From assembly GCF_015354615.1 (NCBI RefSeq), contig NZ_JACAVQ010000001.1, positions 806,001 to 870,000 on the forward strand: a DNA stretch of 64,000 nt, written 5' to 3'. Made by a program: the position numbers and the translations under genes. A model generated the notes under the pieces. That model worked only from the letters and a program-made list of their open reading frames with translations, was not told where the DNA came from and did not search any database. Source of the stretch: Aliidiomarina indica. Its GTDB lineage: Bacteria > Pseudomonadota > Gammaproteobacteria > Enterobacterales > Alteromonadaceae. Within the stretch, counting starts at the first letter, position 1. Each line of letters begins with the position of its first letter. This document shows positions 56,165 through 63,878 of the stretch, piece after piece.

Positions 56165-57112
56165 GTGCCTGACATGAAGCTCTTCGCTGGCAATGCAACA
56201 CCCGAGCTAGCCCGCAAGATCGCTGATCGCCTATATATCAAGCTTGGAGAAGCTGATGTTGGTCGATTTAGTGACGGCGAAATCAGTGTTCAAATCAACG
56301 AAAATGTTCGCGGCTCAGACGTCTTTATTATCCAATCTACATGCGCACCTACCAATGACAACCTTATGGAACTCATTGTTATGGTTGATGCATTGCGCCG
56401 AGCGTCTGCCGGTCGGATCACAGCCGTCATTCCTTATTTTGGATATGCACGTCAGGATCGTCGCGTTCGTTCAGCGCGCGTTCCTATTACTGCAAAAGTG
56501 GTTGCCGATTTCCTCTCCAGCGTAGGCGTAGACCGCGTACTCACTGTCGATTTACACGCCGAACAGATTCAAGGGTTCTTCGACGTACCCGTGGACAACG
56601 TGTTTGGTAGCCCAGTACTGCTTGAGCACATGAAATTGCAAAGTTTCGATTCGCCCGTGATGGTATCTCCGGATATCGGCGGTGTGGTAAGGGCACGTGC
56701 CATGGCGAAGTTAATGAACGACGCCGACCTTGCTATCATCGATAAACGTCGGCCGAAAGCGAACGAATCTCAGGTGATGCATATCATCGGTGACGTGAAC
56801 GGACGCGATTGTGTAATGGTTGACGACATGATTGATACCGGCGGCACACTGTGTAAAGCAGCTGAAGCATTGAAGAAGAATGGAGCAAAACGGGTGTTCG
56901 CTTACGCCACCCACCCAGTATTCTCAGGCAACGCTGTAGAAAACCTTCGCAACTCTGCTATCGACCAAGTTATCGTAACCGATTCAATCCCTCTCTCCGA
57001 CGCAATGAAATCTTTAGAAATTGTAACTCAATTAAGTTTGAGTGGAATGCTTTCTGAAGCCTTGCGCCGCGTGAGTAATGAAGAGTCGATTTCGGCGATG
57101 TTCGAGTACTAA
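56165..57112 (+). CDS. prs: Ribose-phosphate pyrophosphokinase
   Basis: A 315-residue PRPP synthetase, very close to E. coli Prs over its whole length. It shows [47 protein letters not shown] and the PRPP loop [11 protein letters not shown]. The start is a GTG (56165), giving the usual MPDMKLF; GAGG lies upstream. Unlike in many relatives, no tRNA gene is seen between ispE and prs (47 bp). Confidence 0.97.
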   Translation: MPDMKLFAGNATPELARKIADRLYIKLGEADVGRFSDGEISVQINENVRGSDVFIIQSTCAPTNDNLMELIVMVDALRRASAGRITAVIPYFGYARQDRRVRSARVPITAKVVADFLSSVGVDRVLTVDLHAEQIQGFFDVPVDNVFGSPVLLEHMKLQSFDSPVMVSPDIGGVVRARAMAKLMNDADLAIIDKRRPKANESQVMHIIGDVNGRDCVMVDDMIDTGGTLCKAAEALKKNGAKRVFAYATHPVFSGNAVENLRNSAIDQVIVTDSIPLSDAMKSLEIVTQLSLSGMLSEALRRVSNEESISAMFEY

Positions 57113-57139
57113 TCGCAGATCTTAATAGAATTTATCCGA

Positions 57140-57168
57140 AAAAACGGGAGCGAATTGCTCCCGTTTTT
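57140..57168. terminator. Bidirectional terminator after prs
   Basis: Perfect 12-bp arms AAAAACGGGAGC (57140-57151) and GCTCCCGTTTTT (57157-57168) surround a 5-nt loop. Confidence 0.9.
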
Positions 57169-57203
57169 ATATGCTTCACCACTTGTCTTTCATCTATTTC
57201 AAC

Positions 57204-57929
57204 TTAAGAGCCGCCAACTAACCAGGCCATAGCTCGCATCCATGGCTCGGTAGTAGCAATCATAATCCGTAACGGTACCGACAAGATAATAATCGCAACG
57301 CCCCAAGCCATTACCTTGTGTAATTTACGCGATCGAATCGTATCAATTACTGCTGCAAGTAATACCAACGCCACCATGATTCCAAAAAATACCGGCAGGC
57401 CCCCTTCTCGAATAAAGTCCAACGGAATTCTGGCAATGGGCGCCGTTAAAATCGACAGTGTCGCGAGCAACATGAGCCGCTTATGCACCTCAGGTTGTCG
57501 CCGATATGCAAGCGCCACCGCAACAAAGCCGGCAAAAATTGCAATATCAAATAAAGGAACAGCCATAAACGCCAACACGGGAACATCTGGAGCCGGAGAA
57601 ACTCCCCTTCGACCCGACTCAATCGTTACCGCAATACCCAGCACAACAACTAATGCCGCTAATGCCCCTGCAGCCACACCAAGCCGTCTATGCAAATCGT
57701 TGCGTCCGCGCACGTTTAAACCAACCTGAGTAATAAACACTGCAAACCAAAGTGTCATGGTAATGCCGTGTATTACTAACAAATTTGATAACGCCGAGTT
57801 AAAGAACATGCCGTGCAGATAAAATGTTTTTGCAAATCCTGCAAAAACAACGAGTGTTGCAAATATGCCAGCCCACAAATACATCAACGAACGGCCATTT
57901 GCATTTATTATTTTAGACGTAGAACCCAT
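57204..57929 (-). CDS. Multi-pass membrane protein of unknown function
   Basis: 241 residues with about seven hydrophobic segments. Conserved-looking features are VIHGITMTLWFAVFITQVGLNV, LHRRLGVAAGALAALVVVLG and HKRLMLLATLSI. The repeated His-Arg/Lys-Arg-Leu pattern next to TM ends resembles DUF2306-like or other small His-containing membrane families. The histidines could in principle bind haem or a quinone, but nothing proves it. It is separated by 64 bp from the upstream PnuC-like gene. Confidence 0.65.
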   Translation of the reverse strand: MGSTSKIINANGRSLMYLWAGIFATLVVFAGFAKTFYLHGMFFNSALSNLLVIHGITMTLWFAVFITQVGLNVRGRNDLHRRLGVAAGALAALVVVLGIAVTIESGRRGVSPAPDVPVLAFMAVPLFDIAIFAGFVAVALAYRRQPEVHKRLMLLATLSILTAPIARIPLDFIREGGLPVFFGIMVALVLLAAVIDTIRSRKLHKVMAWGVAIIILSVPLRIMIATTEPWMRAMAWLVGGS

Positions 57930-57993
57930 TTCTCATGTCTCCTTATCCTAGGTGCTCACCTAAAACAAGTACAACGGGCGAAGCGCAATTAGT

Positions 57994-58737
57994 TTAGCGC
58001 GAAATGGATAATTTGCTAGATCGCCACCAGGAGTACAGACCGATAAACGCGTTCACCTGATAGACCATAGTTTGAATAGCAAAGATATAGTTTTGATTGG
58101 CTAGGTTCACTGAAAGCCAGACAAAGTTCACGATAATCCAGATACTCCAGCTAAACGAATAGCGAAGAATCATGGTTGTTTGCGCCGTTACCCCCAACAC
58201 AAACGCAATCACATTAATGGTGTACCAGCTGATATCAATGCCGAGGAGGCTAATGGCGGCATCGCCGCCCGACTCAATAAAGCTATATTCCTGTAGTTGT
58301 TCGTTTAACCACGGAAAAATTGCCAAACCAATCGTTATAAATACCAAAGTGATCAGCCAGACCGTTTTACTGGCCTCACGAGGAAGCATATTGCCATCAC
58401 TGTCTTGATTCTTCTTCCAGTAAAACAAACCATAAATATGGGTCATCAAATAGAACATAGGTGCCAACATTAGGCCCGTAGCGCCCATCCGCCCCTGCAC
58501 CGCGCTCTCCCCGATATTTGCGATGATACCAAGGCCATTTCCTGTCACGTTTTTACGAAACGCCAAGGCCACCACACAAACCAAGCCAATATTCGCAACC
58601 GCGAGCATTACCACATCGAGCGTGTCGCGCTCAGTGGCAAACCAAAAACCTGCAAACAACGCCAACGAACCACACAGAAACCACGACACCGCCCACTGCC
58701 GCTGCCATTCGTTCGTTATTTTATCGAGAAACTTCAT
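57994..58737 (-). CDS. pnuC: PnuC-family vitamin/nucleoside transporter
   Basis: A 247-residue membrane protein with about seven TM helices. The family tryptophans and the sequences SIWIIVNFVWLSVNLANQ and TMVYQVNAFIGLYSWWR fit PnuC (nicotinamide riboside) or related PnuT/PnuX transporters. No NAD-salvage gene or riboswitch was recognised nearby, so the vitamin is not determined. It starts 13 bp after the EamA-gene stop. Confidence 0.78.
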   Translation of the reverse strand: MKFLDKITNEWQRQWAVSWFLCGSLALFAGFWFATERDTLDVVMLAVANIGLVCVVALAFRKNVTGNGLGIIANIGESAVQGRMGATGLMLAPMFYLMTHIYGLFYWKKNQDSDGNMLPREASKTVWLITLVFITIGLAIFPWLNEQLQEYSFIESGGDAAISLLGIDISWYTINVIAFVLGVTAQTTMILRYSFSWSIWIIVNFVWLSVNLANQNYIFAIQTMVYQVNAFIGLYSWWRSSKLSISR

Positions 58738-58750
58738 GTTGAGTCCTTGG

Positions 58751-59620
58751 TTATGTGCCCCGAGCTGTCGGATTTGAGGTGCGTTGCTGTTTTGTCCAAA
58801 TCACCATCGCTACGCCGCCAAGAATGGCCGTTGAGGTGAGCACCAAACGCCACGTAATGGGCTCTGAAAGGAGTATCACGCCGCCGATGGCAGTGAGCAC
58901 AGGCACGCTTAATTGTACCGTAGCAGCGCTTGTTGCTCTTAGTGCTGGAAGCGCCATGTACCAAAGCGCATAGCCGACTCCTGAGGCTAAAGCACCGGAC
59001 GCCACCGCGTAAACTACACCCATGAGATCCATCGTCATGCCGCCGAGCATAACGATACTAACAAGAGCGGCCATGGGTACAGCTCTCAGAAAGTTGCCAG
59101 CGGTTACTCGAACAGGATCACCACCGCCACTGCCGCGCAATGAGTAGATACCCCAGCCAACACCGGCTGCCAGCATCAGCAATGAACCAAACAGTGGTGG
59201 CGCTGAGAGTCCTGGGAGTAACAGCGCGACCAACCCGCTAAAGGCCAAAGCAAAGCCGACCATTTGCAGAGTGCGAAAGCGCTCGCCAGCCCAGAAACCA
59301 TAACCCATCATGGTCACTTGCACTGCACCAAATAGTAGTAATGCGCCTGTTGCGGCAGAAAGACTCATATAGGCGAACGAGAAGCCAGCGGCATACACAA
59401 ATAGCGCCAATGCCGATACCCAGTTTCCTTCCCCCGTTTGAACACCCTGACGCATCTGCACTATCAACCAAAGCACTAAGGCTCCAGAGACAAGTCGGAT
59501 CGTTGTGAAGCTGGCCGCATCTATATCGGTATACAAGAGGGCCGCCCGACACAGCAGCGAGTTGGCAGCAAAGGCCAACATCGCAAAGGTTGTGAGCGGT
59601 AATACACGAGACAATGGCAT
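58751..59620 (-). CDS. EamA/DMT-superfamily transporter
   Basis: A 289-residue protein with ten predicted TM helices in two EamA repeats (first about 5-135, second about 150-280). It begins MPLSRVLPLTTFAMLAFAANSLLCRAAL and includes GVGYALWYMALPALRATSAATVQLSVPVLTAIGG in the second repeat. Substrate unknown; such proteins often export amino acids or other metabolites. Confidence 0.85.
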   Translation of the reverse strand: MPLSRVLPLTTFAMLAFAANSLLCRAALLYTDIDAASFTTIRLVSGALVLWLIVQMRQGVQTGEGNWVSALALFVYAAGFSFAYMSLSAATGALLLFGAVQVTMMGYGFWAGERFRTLQMVGFALAFSGLVALLLPGLSAPPLFGSLLMLAAGVGWGIYSLRGSGGGDPVRVTAGNFLRAVPMAALVSIVMLGGMTMDLMGVVYAVASGALASGVGYALWYMALPALRATSAATVQLSVPVLTAIGGVILLSEPITWRLVLTSTAILGGVAMVIWTKQQRTSNPTARGT

Positions 59621-59694
59621 GCTAAAACCTACGACTCAGCTGACATCAGCATGGGTTCTCCTTGATAACCTCAATCTCTTGCTTAATAACAGCA

Positions 59695-60060
59695 TTAAGA
59701 ACCCGTGTTGTAATTCATCACGTAGGCGACAAGCTCTGCAACTTTACCATCGCGTAGTCTATACAAATCGCAGAACGTAAACTGTTTTTGGGTTCCGTCT
59801 TGCTCTATCATTCGAATCCGGCCACTGAGCACTGCTTCATCACCACTAATAATCATGCGGTCGGTGGTTACATCCATCTCTACATCTGAGATGAGCATGT
59901 CTTTTAGCCAAATTTTAAACGCTTCTTTGCCGTGTACACCGGTTTCGTCAGTTGCCATGCGAAAATGAATATCGTTGGTAACACCCTGCACGATGGTATC
60001 GATATCGTTATCGACCCACGCTTGGTTAAACGTCGTTAAAAACTCTTTTATGTCACTCAT
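59695..60060 (-). CDS. SnoaL/NTF2-like fold protein
   Basis: 121 residues with the cone-shaped NTF2 pattern: N-terminal helices (FLTTFNQAWVDNDIDTIVQGV), HFRMATDETGVHGKEAFKIWLKD, and a beta-sheet with RMIISGDEAVLSGRI and FTFCDLYRLRDGKVAELVAYV. It looks like the SnoaL-like proteins of unknown enzymatic role. It is monocistronic. Confidence 0.8.
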   Translation of the reverse strand: MSDIKEFLTTFNQAWVDNDIDTIVQGVTNDIHFRMATDETGVHGKEAFKIWLKDMLISDVEMDVTTDRMIISGDEAVLSGRIRMIEQDGTQKQFTFCDLYRLRDGKVAELVAYVMNYNTGS

Positions 60061-60299
60061 TCGTTATCTCCTGCGTCTAAGTTCGCTACTTACTCTAGGT
60101 CATATAGCGGCAAACGGCCTTAGCAATCTGTACTTTTTGTGCAATATATCCAACCCATCTTAGCCTTTATTCTTAATAAGCCGCTGATAGTTATCATCAC
60201 CAATAGCCATCTGATTTGCAGATGCGCGCTCGTCGGCTAAGTGGGCATTTTTCGGTAAAGAGGAAAAAAGATCATGGATACGTCCGGTTGAAAATAAAA

Positions 60300-60491
60300 T
60301 CACCACTCTGCGCCCGAGGCAATCGCGATGATGATGGCGAAAGCCGGACCGAGCGCGATACCGAACCCAATATTATTAAACACGACACCAAAAATAATAC
60401 CCATCGACATACCAATGGCGATGGCGACACCCATATTGAGTTTCTTTTTTTTCTTTTTATCACTCTTTTGATCGGTATTTTTTTCACTCAT
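60300..60491 (-). CDS. Small membrane protein with a poly-lysine N-terminus
   Basis: 63 residues from ATG 60491 (GAGGT upstream); the frame runs to 60572 without support. A hydrophilic head MSEKNTDQKSDKKKKKKLN is followed by two glycine-rich hydrophobic helices (MGVAIAIGMSMGIIFGVVF and IGFGIALGPAFAIIIAIASG). I recognise no characterised family. The strongly positive side should face the cytoplasm. Confidence 0.6.
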   Translation of the reverse strand: MSEKNTDQKSDKKKKKKLNMGVAIAIGMSMGIIFGVVFNNIGFGIALGPAFAIIIAIASGAEW

Positions 60492-60605
60492 GAGTTCTAC
60501 CTCACAGCTTATCGCGTTTAAACAGCCATATGTATTGATAAACAAGGTATTACCATATAGCAGCTCCCCCACGGTCTCAATGACTTATTATCGAATTTTA
60601 CCCAT

Positions 60606-60632
60606 AAAAAAACGCACCCGAAGGTGCGTTTT
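60606..60632 (-). terminator. Terminator of the cold-shock gene
   Basis: AAAACGCACC (60609-60618) pairs with GGTGCGTTTT (60623-60632) around CGAA. The A-run to the left gives a T-run on the minus strand. Confidence 0.8.
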
Positions 60633-60677
60633 AAGCCATGTAATGTTACACCGAGTAGCAAGCGCTACTCTGCATAA

Positions 60678-60887
60678 TTACAGTGCTACAATATTTTCTG
60701 CCTGAGGACCTTTAGCGCCCTGAGTTACAGTGAATTCTACACGTTGGCCTTCGGCAAGCGTTTTGAATCCTGAGCTAGCAATTGCGCTGAAATGTGCGAA
60801 CACATCGGCGCCACCTGGCTGCTCTAGAAAACCAAAACCTTTTGCTTCGTTAAACCACTTTACAGTACCAGTTACAGTATTAGACAT
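60678..60887 (-). CDS. cspA: Cold-shock protein, CspA family
   Basis: A 69-residue single cold-shock domain. RNP1 (KGFGFLEQ) and RNP2 (VFAHFSAI) are intact, with the start [13 protein letters not shown]. It binds single-stranded RNA/DNA and melts mRNA structure. AGGAT lies 8 nt before the ATG. The leader upstream is long and structured, typical of cold-induced csp genes, but induction is inferred. Confidence 0.93.
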   Translation of the reverse strand: MSNTVTGTVKWFNEAKGFGFLEQPGGADVFAHFSAIASSGFKTLAEGQRVEFTVTQGAKGPQAENIVAL

Positions 60888-61043
60888 AATTAATATCCTG
60901 AAATTTTAATATAATAAATTGCCTTAAACATTTAAGGCGGACTTCGGAGAGAAAATAACAAACTTTTAAAACGACAGGACGGAGCTAATTACGAATAATT
61001 GTACAACGAAGTGAAGATCTAAATAATATTTACTATCCAACGC
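60888..61043 (-). promoter_or_regulatory. Long structured 5' leader of the cold-shock gene
   Basis: About 155 nt between the predicted transcription start and the ATG, close in length to the E. coli cspA leader. It contains a perfect GCCTTAAA-CA-TTTAAGGC hairpin at 60921-60938. Such leaders act as RNA thermosensors in cspA. The classical cold-box sequence was not found. Confidence 0.5.
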
Positions 61044-61048
61044 GGCCT

Positions 61049-61076
61049 AGACTACGCTGATCTGAAGGGAAGTCAA
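61049..61076 (-). promoter_or_regulatory. Promoter of the cold-shock gene
   Basis: On the minus strand TTGACT (61076-61071) and TAGTCT (61054-61049) are 16 bp apart. Confidence 0.5.
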
Positions 61077-61120
61077 CCGATCATTTCTAAAAGACCAAAA
61101 TAACCGGTTGTCCCTGTTAA

Positions 61121-61873
61121 TTAAAACCAGCCGTGGGCGTACCACATCCAAAGCCCCATACCGATCATCATGAGATTCTCGGTCAGCGAAATAAAACCAA
61201 GGGGGACGTTGTTACCGCCACCAACACAGGCACATTTGAGTTCACGTTTATCAATATAAACCGCTTTGAAGACCGAAGCTGCCCCGACCGTACCGATGAA
61301 CAAAGCGAGAGGTATTGAAAGCCAGTTCATTAAACCTCCAACCATAAGCACACCCGCTAGGCCTTCTGCGTATGGATACACATAGCTATAGGGAACCCAT
61401 CGTTTGGCCACTAAATCATAGTTTAGAAACATGGTTGAGAAGCTTTCGATGTCTTGCAGTTTGAGTAACGCCAAAACCACCATAGACAAAGCGATAAACC
61501 ACTCAACGGCCTGCACTGATACCCAGGTACCATTGAATCCTTTATTTAATGCAAACGCGCTTAATGCTGTCATCGCAAATAAAACAGCAACCGGCCGATA
61601 GCTAGTCGCATCGGGATCACGCACCGGCTTGCCTAGGTGCTTGCGCACGGCTTCATAGCCACCAATACGCTCGTCATCAATAAACACCTGCGGCGTAGTG
61701 TTTACATCGTGCTTTTGCTTGAACGCGTCAATTTCCTCGCGAGATGTGAGATGGTTATCCTCAACTTCAAAGCCCGACTGCCGCAATAAATGCAACGTTT
61801 TCAAACCATAAGGACATTGATGCTTTGGGGTCATCATACGGTACAGCACCGCACGCTTGGTGTTTTTTGCCAT
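61121..61873 (-). CDS. Glutaredoxin-MauE fusion membrane protein
   Basis: 250 residues. N-terminal glutaredoxin domain, about 5-85, with a CPYG active site (Cys20, monothiol form) and the cis-Pro NTTPQVFIDDERIGGYEAV. C-terminal four-TM MauE/DoxX-like domain, about 95-248, ending with RELKCACVGGGNNVPLGFISLTEN, whose CxC faces the same theme of thiol chemistry. Such proteins probably pass reducing equivalents or handle a thiophilic metal. It is divergent from a MerR-family gene with a shared operator, so metal or redox induction is inferred. Confidence 0.85.
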   Translation of the reverse strand: MAKNTKRAVLYRMMTPKHQCPYGLKTLHLLRQSGFEVEDNHLTSREEIDAFKQKHDVNTTPQVFIDDERIGGYEAVRKHLGKPVRDPDATSYRPVAVLFAMTALSAFALNKGFNGTWVSVQAVEWFIALSMVVLALLKLQDIESFSTMFLNYDLVAKRWVPYSYVYPYAEGLAGVLMVGGLMNWLSIPLALFIGTVGAASVFKAVYIDKRELKCACVGGGNNVPLGFISLTENLMMIGMGLWMWYAHGWF

Positions 61874-61908
61874 GTTTTATCTCCTTGAGTTGAACCTAAC
61901 CGAAAGAA

Positions 61909-61939
61909 GCGTAAACTACGTACCATGGTACGGAGTCAA
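61909..61939 (-). promoter_or_regulatory. mer-like promoter/operator for the glutaredoxin-MauE gene
   Basis: On the minus strand -35 TTGACT (61939-61934) and TTACGC (61914-61909) are separated by 19 bp. The spacer contains the perfect 14-bp palindrome CGTACCATGGTACG (61919-61932). A 19-bp spacer with central dyad is the hallmark of MerR-activated promoters, and TTGACTCCGTAC is the start of the classical mer operator. Confidence 0.8.
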
Positions 61940-61948
61940 GAGGGATTC

Positions 61949-62338
61949 ATGTTTACTATTGGAAAGTTAGCAGCAAATGCATGCGTTGGCGTCGAAACCC
62001 TTCGATTTTATCAACGCAAAGGCTTGTTGGAGGTTCCCGAATCCGCTGGAAAAGTGCGTCGATATAACGAAACGCACCTACAGCGGGTGCTATTTATCAA
62101 AAGCGCGCAAGCCGCTGGCTTTACGCTGAAAGAAATTAAAAAGTTGCTTACCATGGATGCGTCACAACACCATCATCAGGCACGGGAACTCGCGTTAACG
62201 CGTCTCACCGCCATTGATGAGCAGATTGCGCAGCTACAATCGGCGCGAGCAGCATTAGAAAAGCTCGCCCACGACTGTGAACACAGCCGCGAACAACCCT
62301 GCCCTATTATTGCCTCTTTTATCGGCCATCCACAGTAG
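61949..62338 (+). CDS. MerR-family metal-type regulator with an atypical sensor site
   Basis: 129 residues from ATG 61949 (GAGGG before it); the ATG at 61925 lies inside the operator and is rejected. The HTH is TIGKLAANACVGVETLRFYQRKGLL, followed by RRYNETHLQRVLFIKSAQAAGFTLKEI, close to MerR. The C-terminal loop has Cys110 and Cys118 (8 apart, the CueR spacing). Where MerR has Cys79/82, this protein has a His cluster (His74-76). It should be a thiol/metal-sensing activator, but the metal is open. Confidence 0.85.
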   Translation: MFTIGKLAANACVGVETLRFYQRKGLLEVPESAGKVRRYNETHLQRVLFIKSAQAAGFTLKEIKKLLTMDASQHHHQARELALTRLTAIDEQIAQLQSARAALEKLAHDCEHSREQPCPIIASFIGHPQ

Positions 62339-62340
62339 AG

Positions 62341-62808
62341 CTACATACGCATTCCGCGCGAGTAAATAACGTCGTCGCCAGGACATGCATGCACGGGCTG
62401 GATCTCAGTGCACGGCTGATCCGCTCTATCAAAGCAGAACTCAAACCGTGTTTGCGTTTTTACCGGCTCACTAATAATGCCTTGCGGTAAATCAGACCAA
62501 TTCCAGTTATGGACAACATTTGAGGCTGAAACCCCAAACAGCCGGTTGGTTGCAGTCACTACATGTAGATCATGTATCGTATTATCTGGGGTAATCACAT
62601 ATTCAATGGTGGCGCATCCCTCGGATGATTGCATCACTGCTTGCTCTGGGTAGCGAGGCGAAAATCGAATCAGATCGCTCCACTTATCCTTTTGCAGTTC
62701 GCCTTGCGAGAGCGGCACATCCGCATAAGAGCTATCCGTTGGTTCTGTTGATGTGCAACCAGCTATGACCAGTGCTGCGAGCGCAGCCACGCTTAAATAC
62801 ATTTTCAT
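62341..62808 (-). CDS. Lipoprotein with a TonB C-terminal-like domain
   Basis: 155 residues. Lipobox VIAGC puts the lipid on Cys18. Residues about 48-125 resemble the TonB C-terminal fold (FSPRYPEQAVMQSSEGCATIEYVITPDNTIHDLHVV). There is no TM anchor or proline-rich spacer, so it is not a working TonB energy transducer. A second Cys-rich tail follows (FCFDRADQPCTEIQPVHACPGDD). Function unknown; an outer-membrane or periplasmic location is expected. Confidence 0.75.
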   Translation of the reverse strand: MKMYLSVAALAALVIAGCTSTEPTDSSYADVPLSQGELQKDKWSDLIRFSPRYPEQAVMQSSEGCATIEYVITPDNTIHDLHVVTATNRLFGVSASNVVHNWNWSDLPQGIISEPVKTQTRFEFCFDRADQPCTEIQPVHACPGDDVIYSRGMRM

Positions 62809-62938
62809 TGTTATATCTTCCTTGTTTTTCCTACGACCAAAGGCTGTAGGCGCGTGTCTAATGGCTATTTTAAAAACTCAACCCCCCACCTTTTCTTAGA
62901 CTTAACTAAAAGGTCAAGGATCTTAACCAAGTCTACTT

Positions 62939-63370
62939 TTATTTTTGATGGATCAAATCGAGAATTTCTAACTCCTTGTCAATTTCGTCGCTCGCAATCT
63001 TGGTGCGAGAGCAAATATTGGTGCTGAAATATCCGTCTTCGTTGGGGCCATATAAATACAAAAGGTATGTTTGCCCTTCGCTAAAAGCGTATCCGCATAA
63101 ACAGCATGCAGTCACAATGTCTGTCTTAAATCTCGGACCATGATCACCTTTCCAGGTTTGTTTGGTGACAAAATGCGTTTTCTGACGTTCGTTATTCTCC
63201 CGTCGGTTGAATTGTTCAACCCGCTCTGCGGTGGCTAAAACAACCGCGGCAGCACCGTGATAGGAATCCATTACCGCTTCTTCGAGTGTTCCGTCATGAA
63301 AAGCACAGGAACAGGCCACCGCCTTTCCAGAATAAAGCACCACAAAAACGATGAATATTAAGTATTTCAT
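62939..63370 (-). CDS. Secreted CSC-type protein with a netrin/TIMP-like fold
   Basis: 143 residues. A signal peptide (MKYLIFIVFVVLYSGKAVA) is followed at once by CSCAFHDGTLEEAVMDS. The mature start Cys-x-Cys, the segment AAAVVLATAERVEQF, the later CCLCGYAFSEGQTYLLYLYG and the final NICSRTK follow the pattern of bacterial TIMP/netrin-like proteins. The cysteines could form disulfides. Alternatively AVAC could be a lipobox. Function unknown. Confidence 0.65.
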   Translation of the reverse strand: MKYLIFIVFVVLYSGKAVACSCAFHDGTLEEAVMDSYHGAAAVVLATAERVEQFNRRENNERQKTHFVTKQTWKGDHGPRFKTDIVTACCLCGYAFSEGQTYLLYLYGPNEDGYFSTNICSRTKIASDEIDKELEILDLIHQK

Positions 63371-63394
63371 GCAAAATTCCTCGTTTAGCGCTTT

Positions 63395-63796
63395 TTAGTA
63401 TGCTGTCCAAACTGGCGACAACGACCAAATAACAAATAGTCCAAACGCCACGCCAAATAAACACAGAAAGCGAATCCGTTGCTGCGGCCAAACTGACACA
63501 TGGTCGATGATCTTAGAAACTCGATCCGATCCAGCGACAGCTAATACGATAGCGGCGCCTAGCGCGATAACGGCCAATAGCATAAATAAGAAAGGCGTAT
63601 AAGATGCTGGGGCGGCCAACCACAATAGCACCGCTAATAGCAATCGAATTCCAATTGCCACCCATATCGCCACTGGGCGATGCATAAAAGATCGCACAAA
63701 CGCGACCACAACCATGGGCGATAAAACACCCCACAACGATAAAGCGGTAATCACCGCGGCCAGCAGAATCAATACAGTTGCAACTAATATGAGCAT
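63395..63796 (-). CDS. Small membrane protein of unknown function
   Basis: 133 residues with about four TM helices (LILVATVLILLAAVITALSLWGV, PVAIWVAIGIRLLLAVLLWLAA, YTPFLFMLLAVIALGAAIVLAV, IRFLCLFGVAFGLFVIWSL). A soluble loop near 90-105 carries DRVSKIIDHVSVWP. I recognise no characterised family. It ends 24 bp upstream of the CSC-protein start, so they may be cotranscribed. Confidence 0.62.
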   Translation of the reverse strand: MLILVATVLILLAAVITALSLWGVLSPMVVVAFVRSFMHRPVAIWVAIGIRLLLAVLLWLAAPASYTPFLFMLLAVIALGAAIVLAVAGSDRVSKIIDHVSVWPQQRIRFLCLFGVAFGLFVIWSLSPVWTAY

Positions 63797-63878
63797 AATG
63801 GCGTCCTAGTGAGTGATAATACCTACTTACTATAGGCATTGATTAGCACATTGCTAAATTTTCCAAAACCAATGCGTT

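Noticed and set aside
61925-61948. Upstream ATG for the MerR-family gene
   Set aside because: It lies within the mer-like operator palindrome, while ATG 61949 has a good SD and a canonical N-terminus.
62341-62808. Calling the TonB-C lipoprotein a TonB energy transducer
   Set aside because: It has a lipobox instead of a TM anchor and no proline-rich spacer, and no ExbB or ExbD is nearby.
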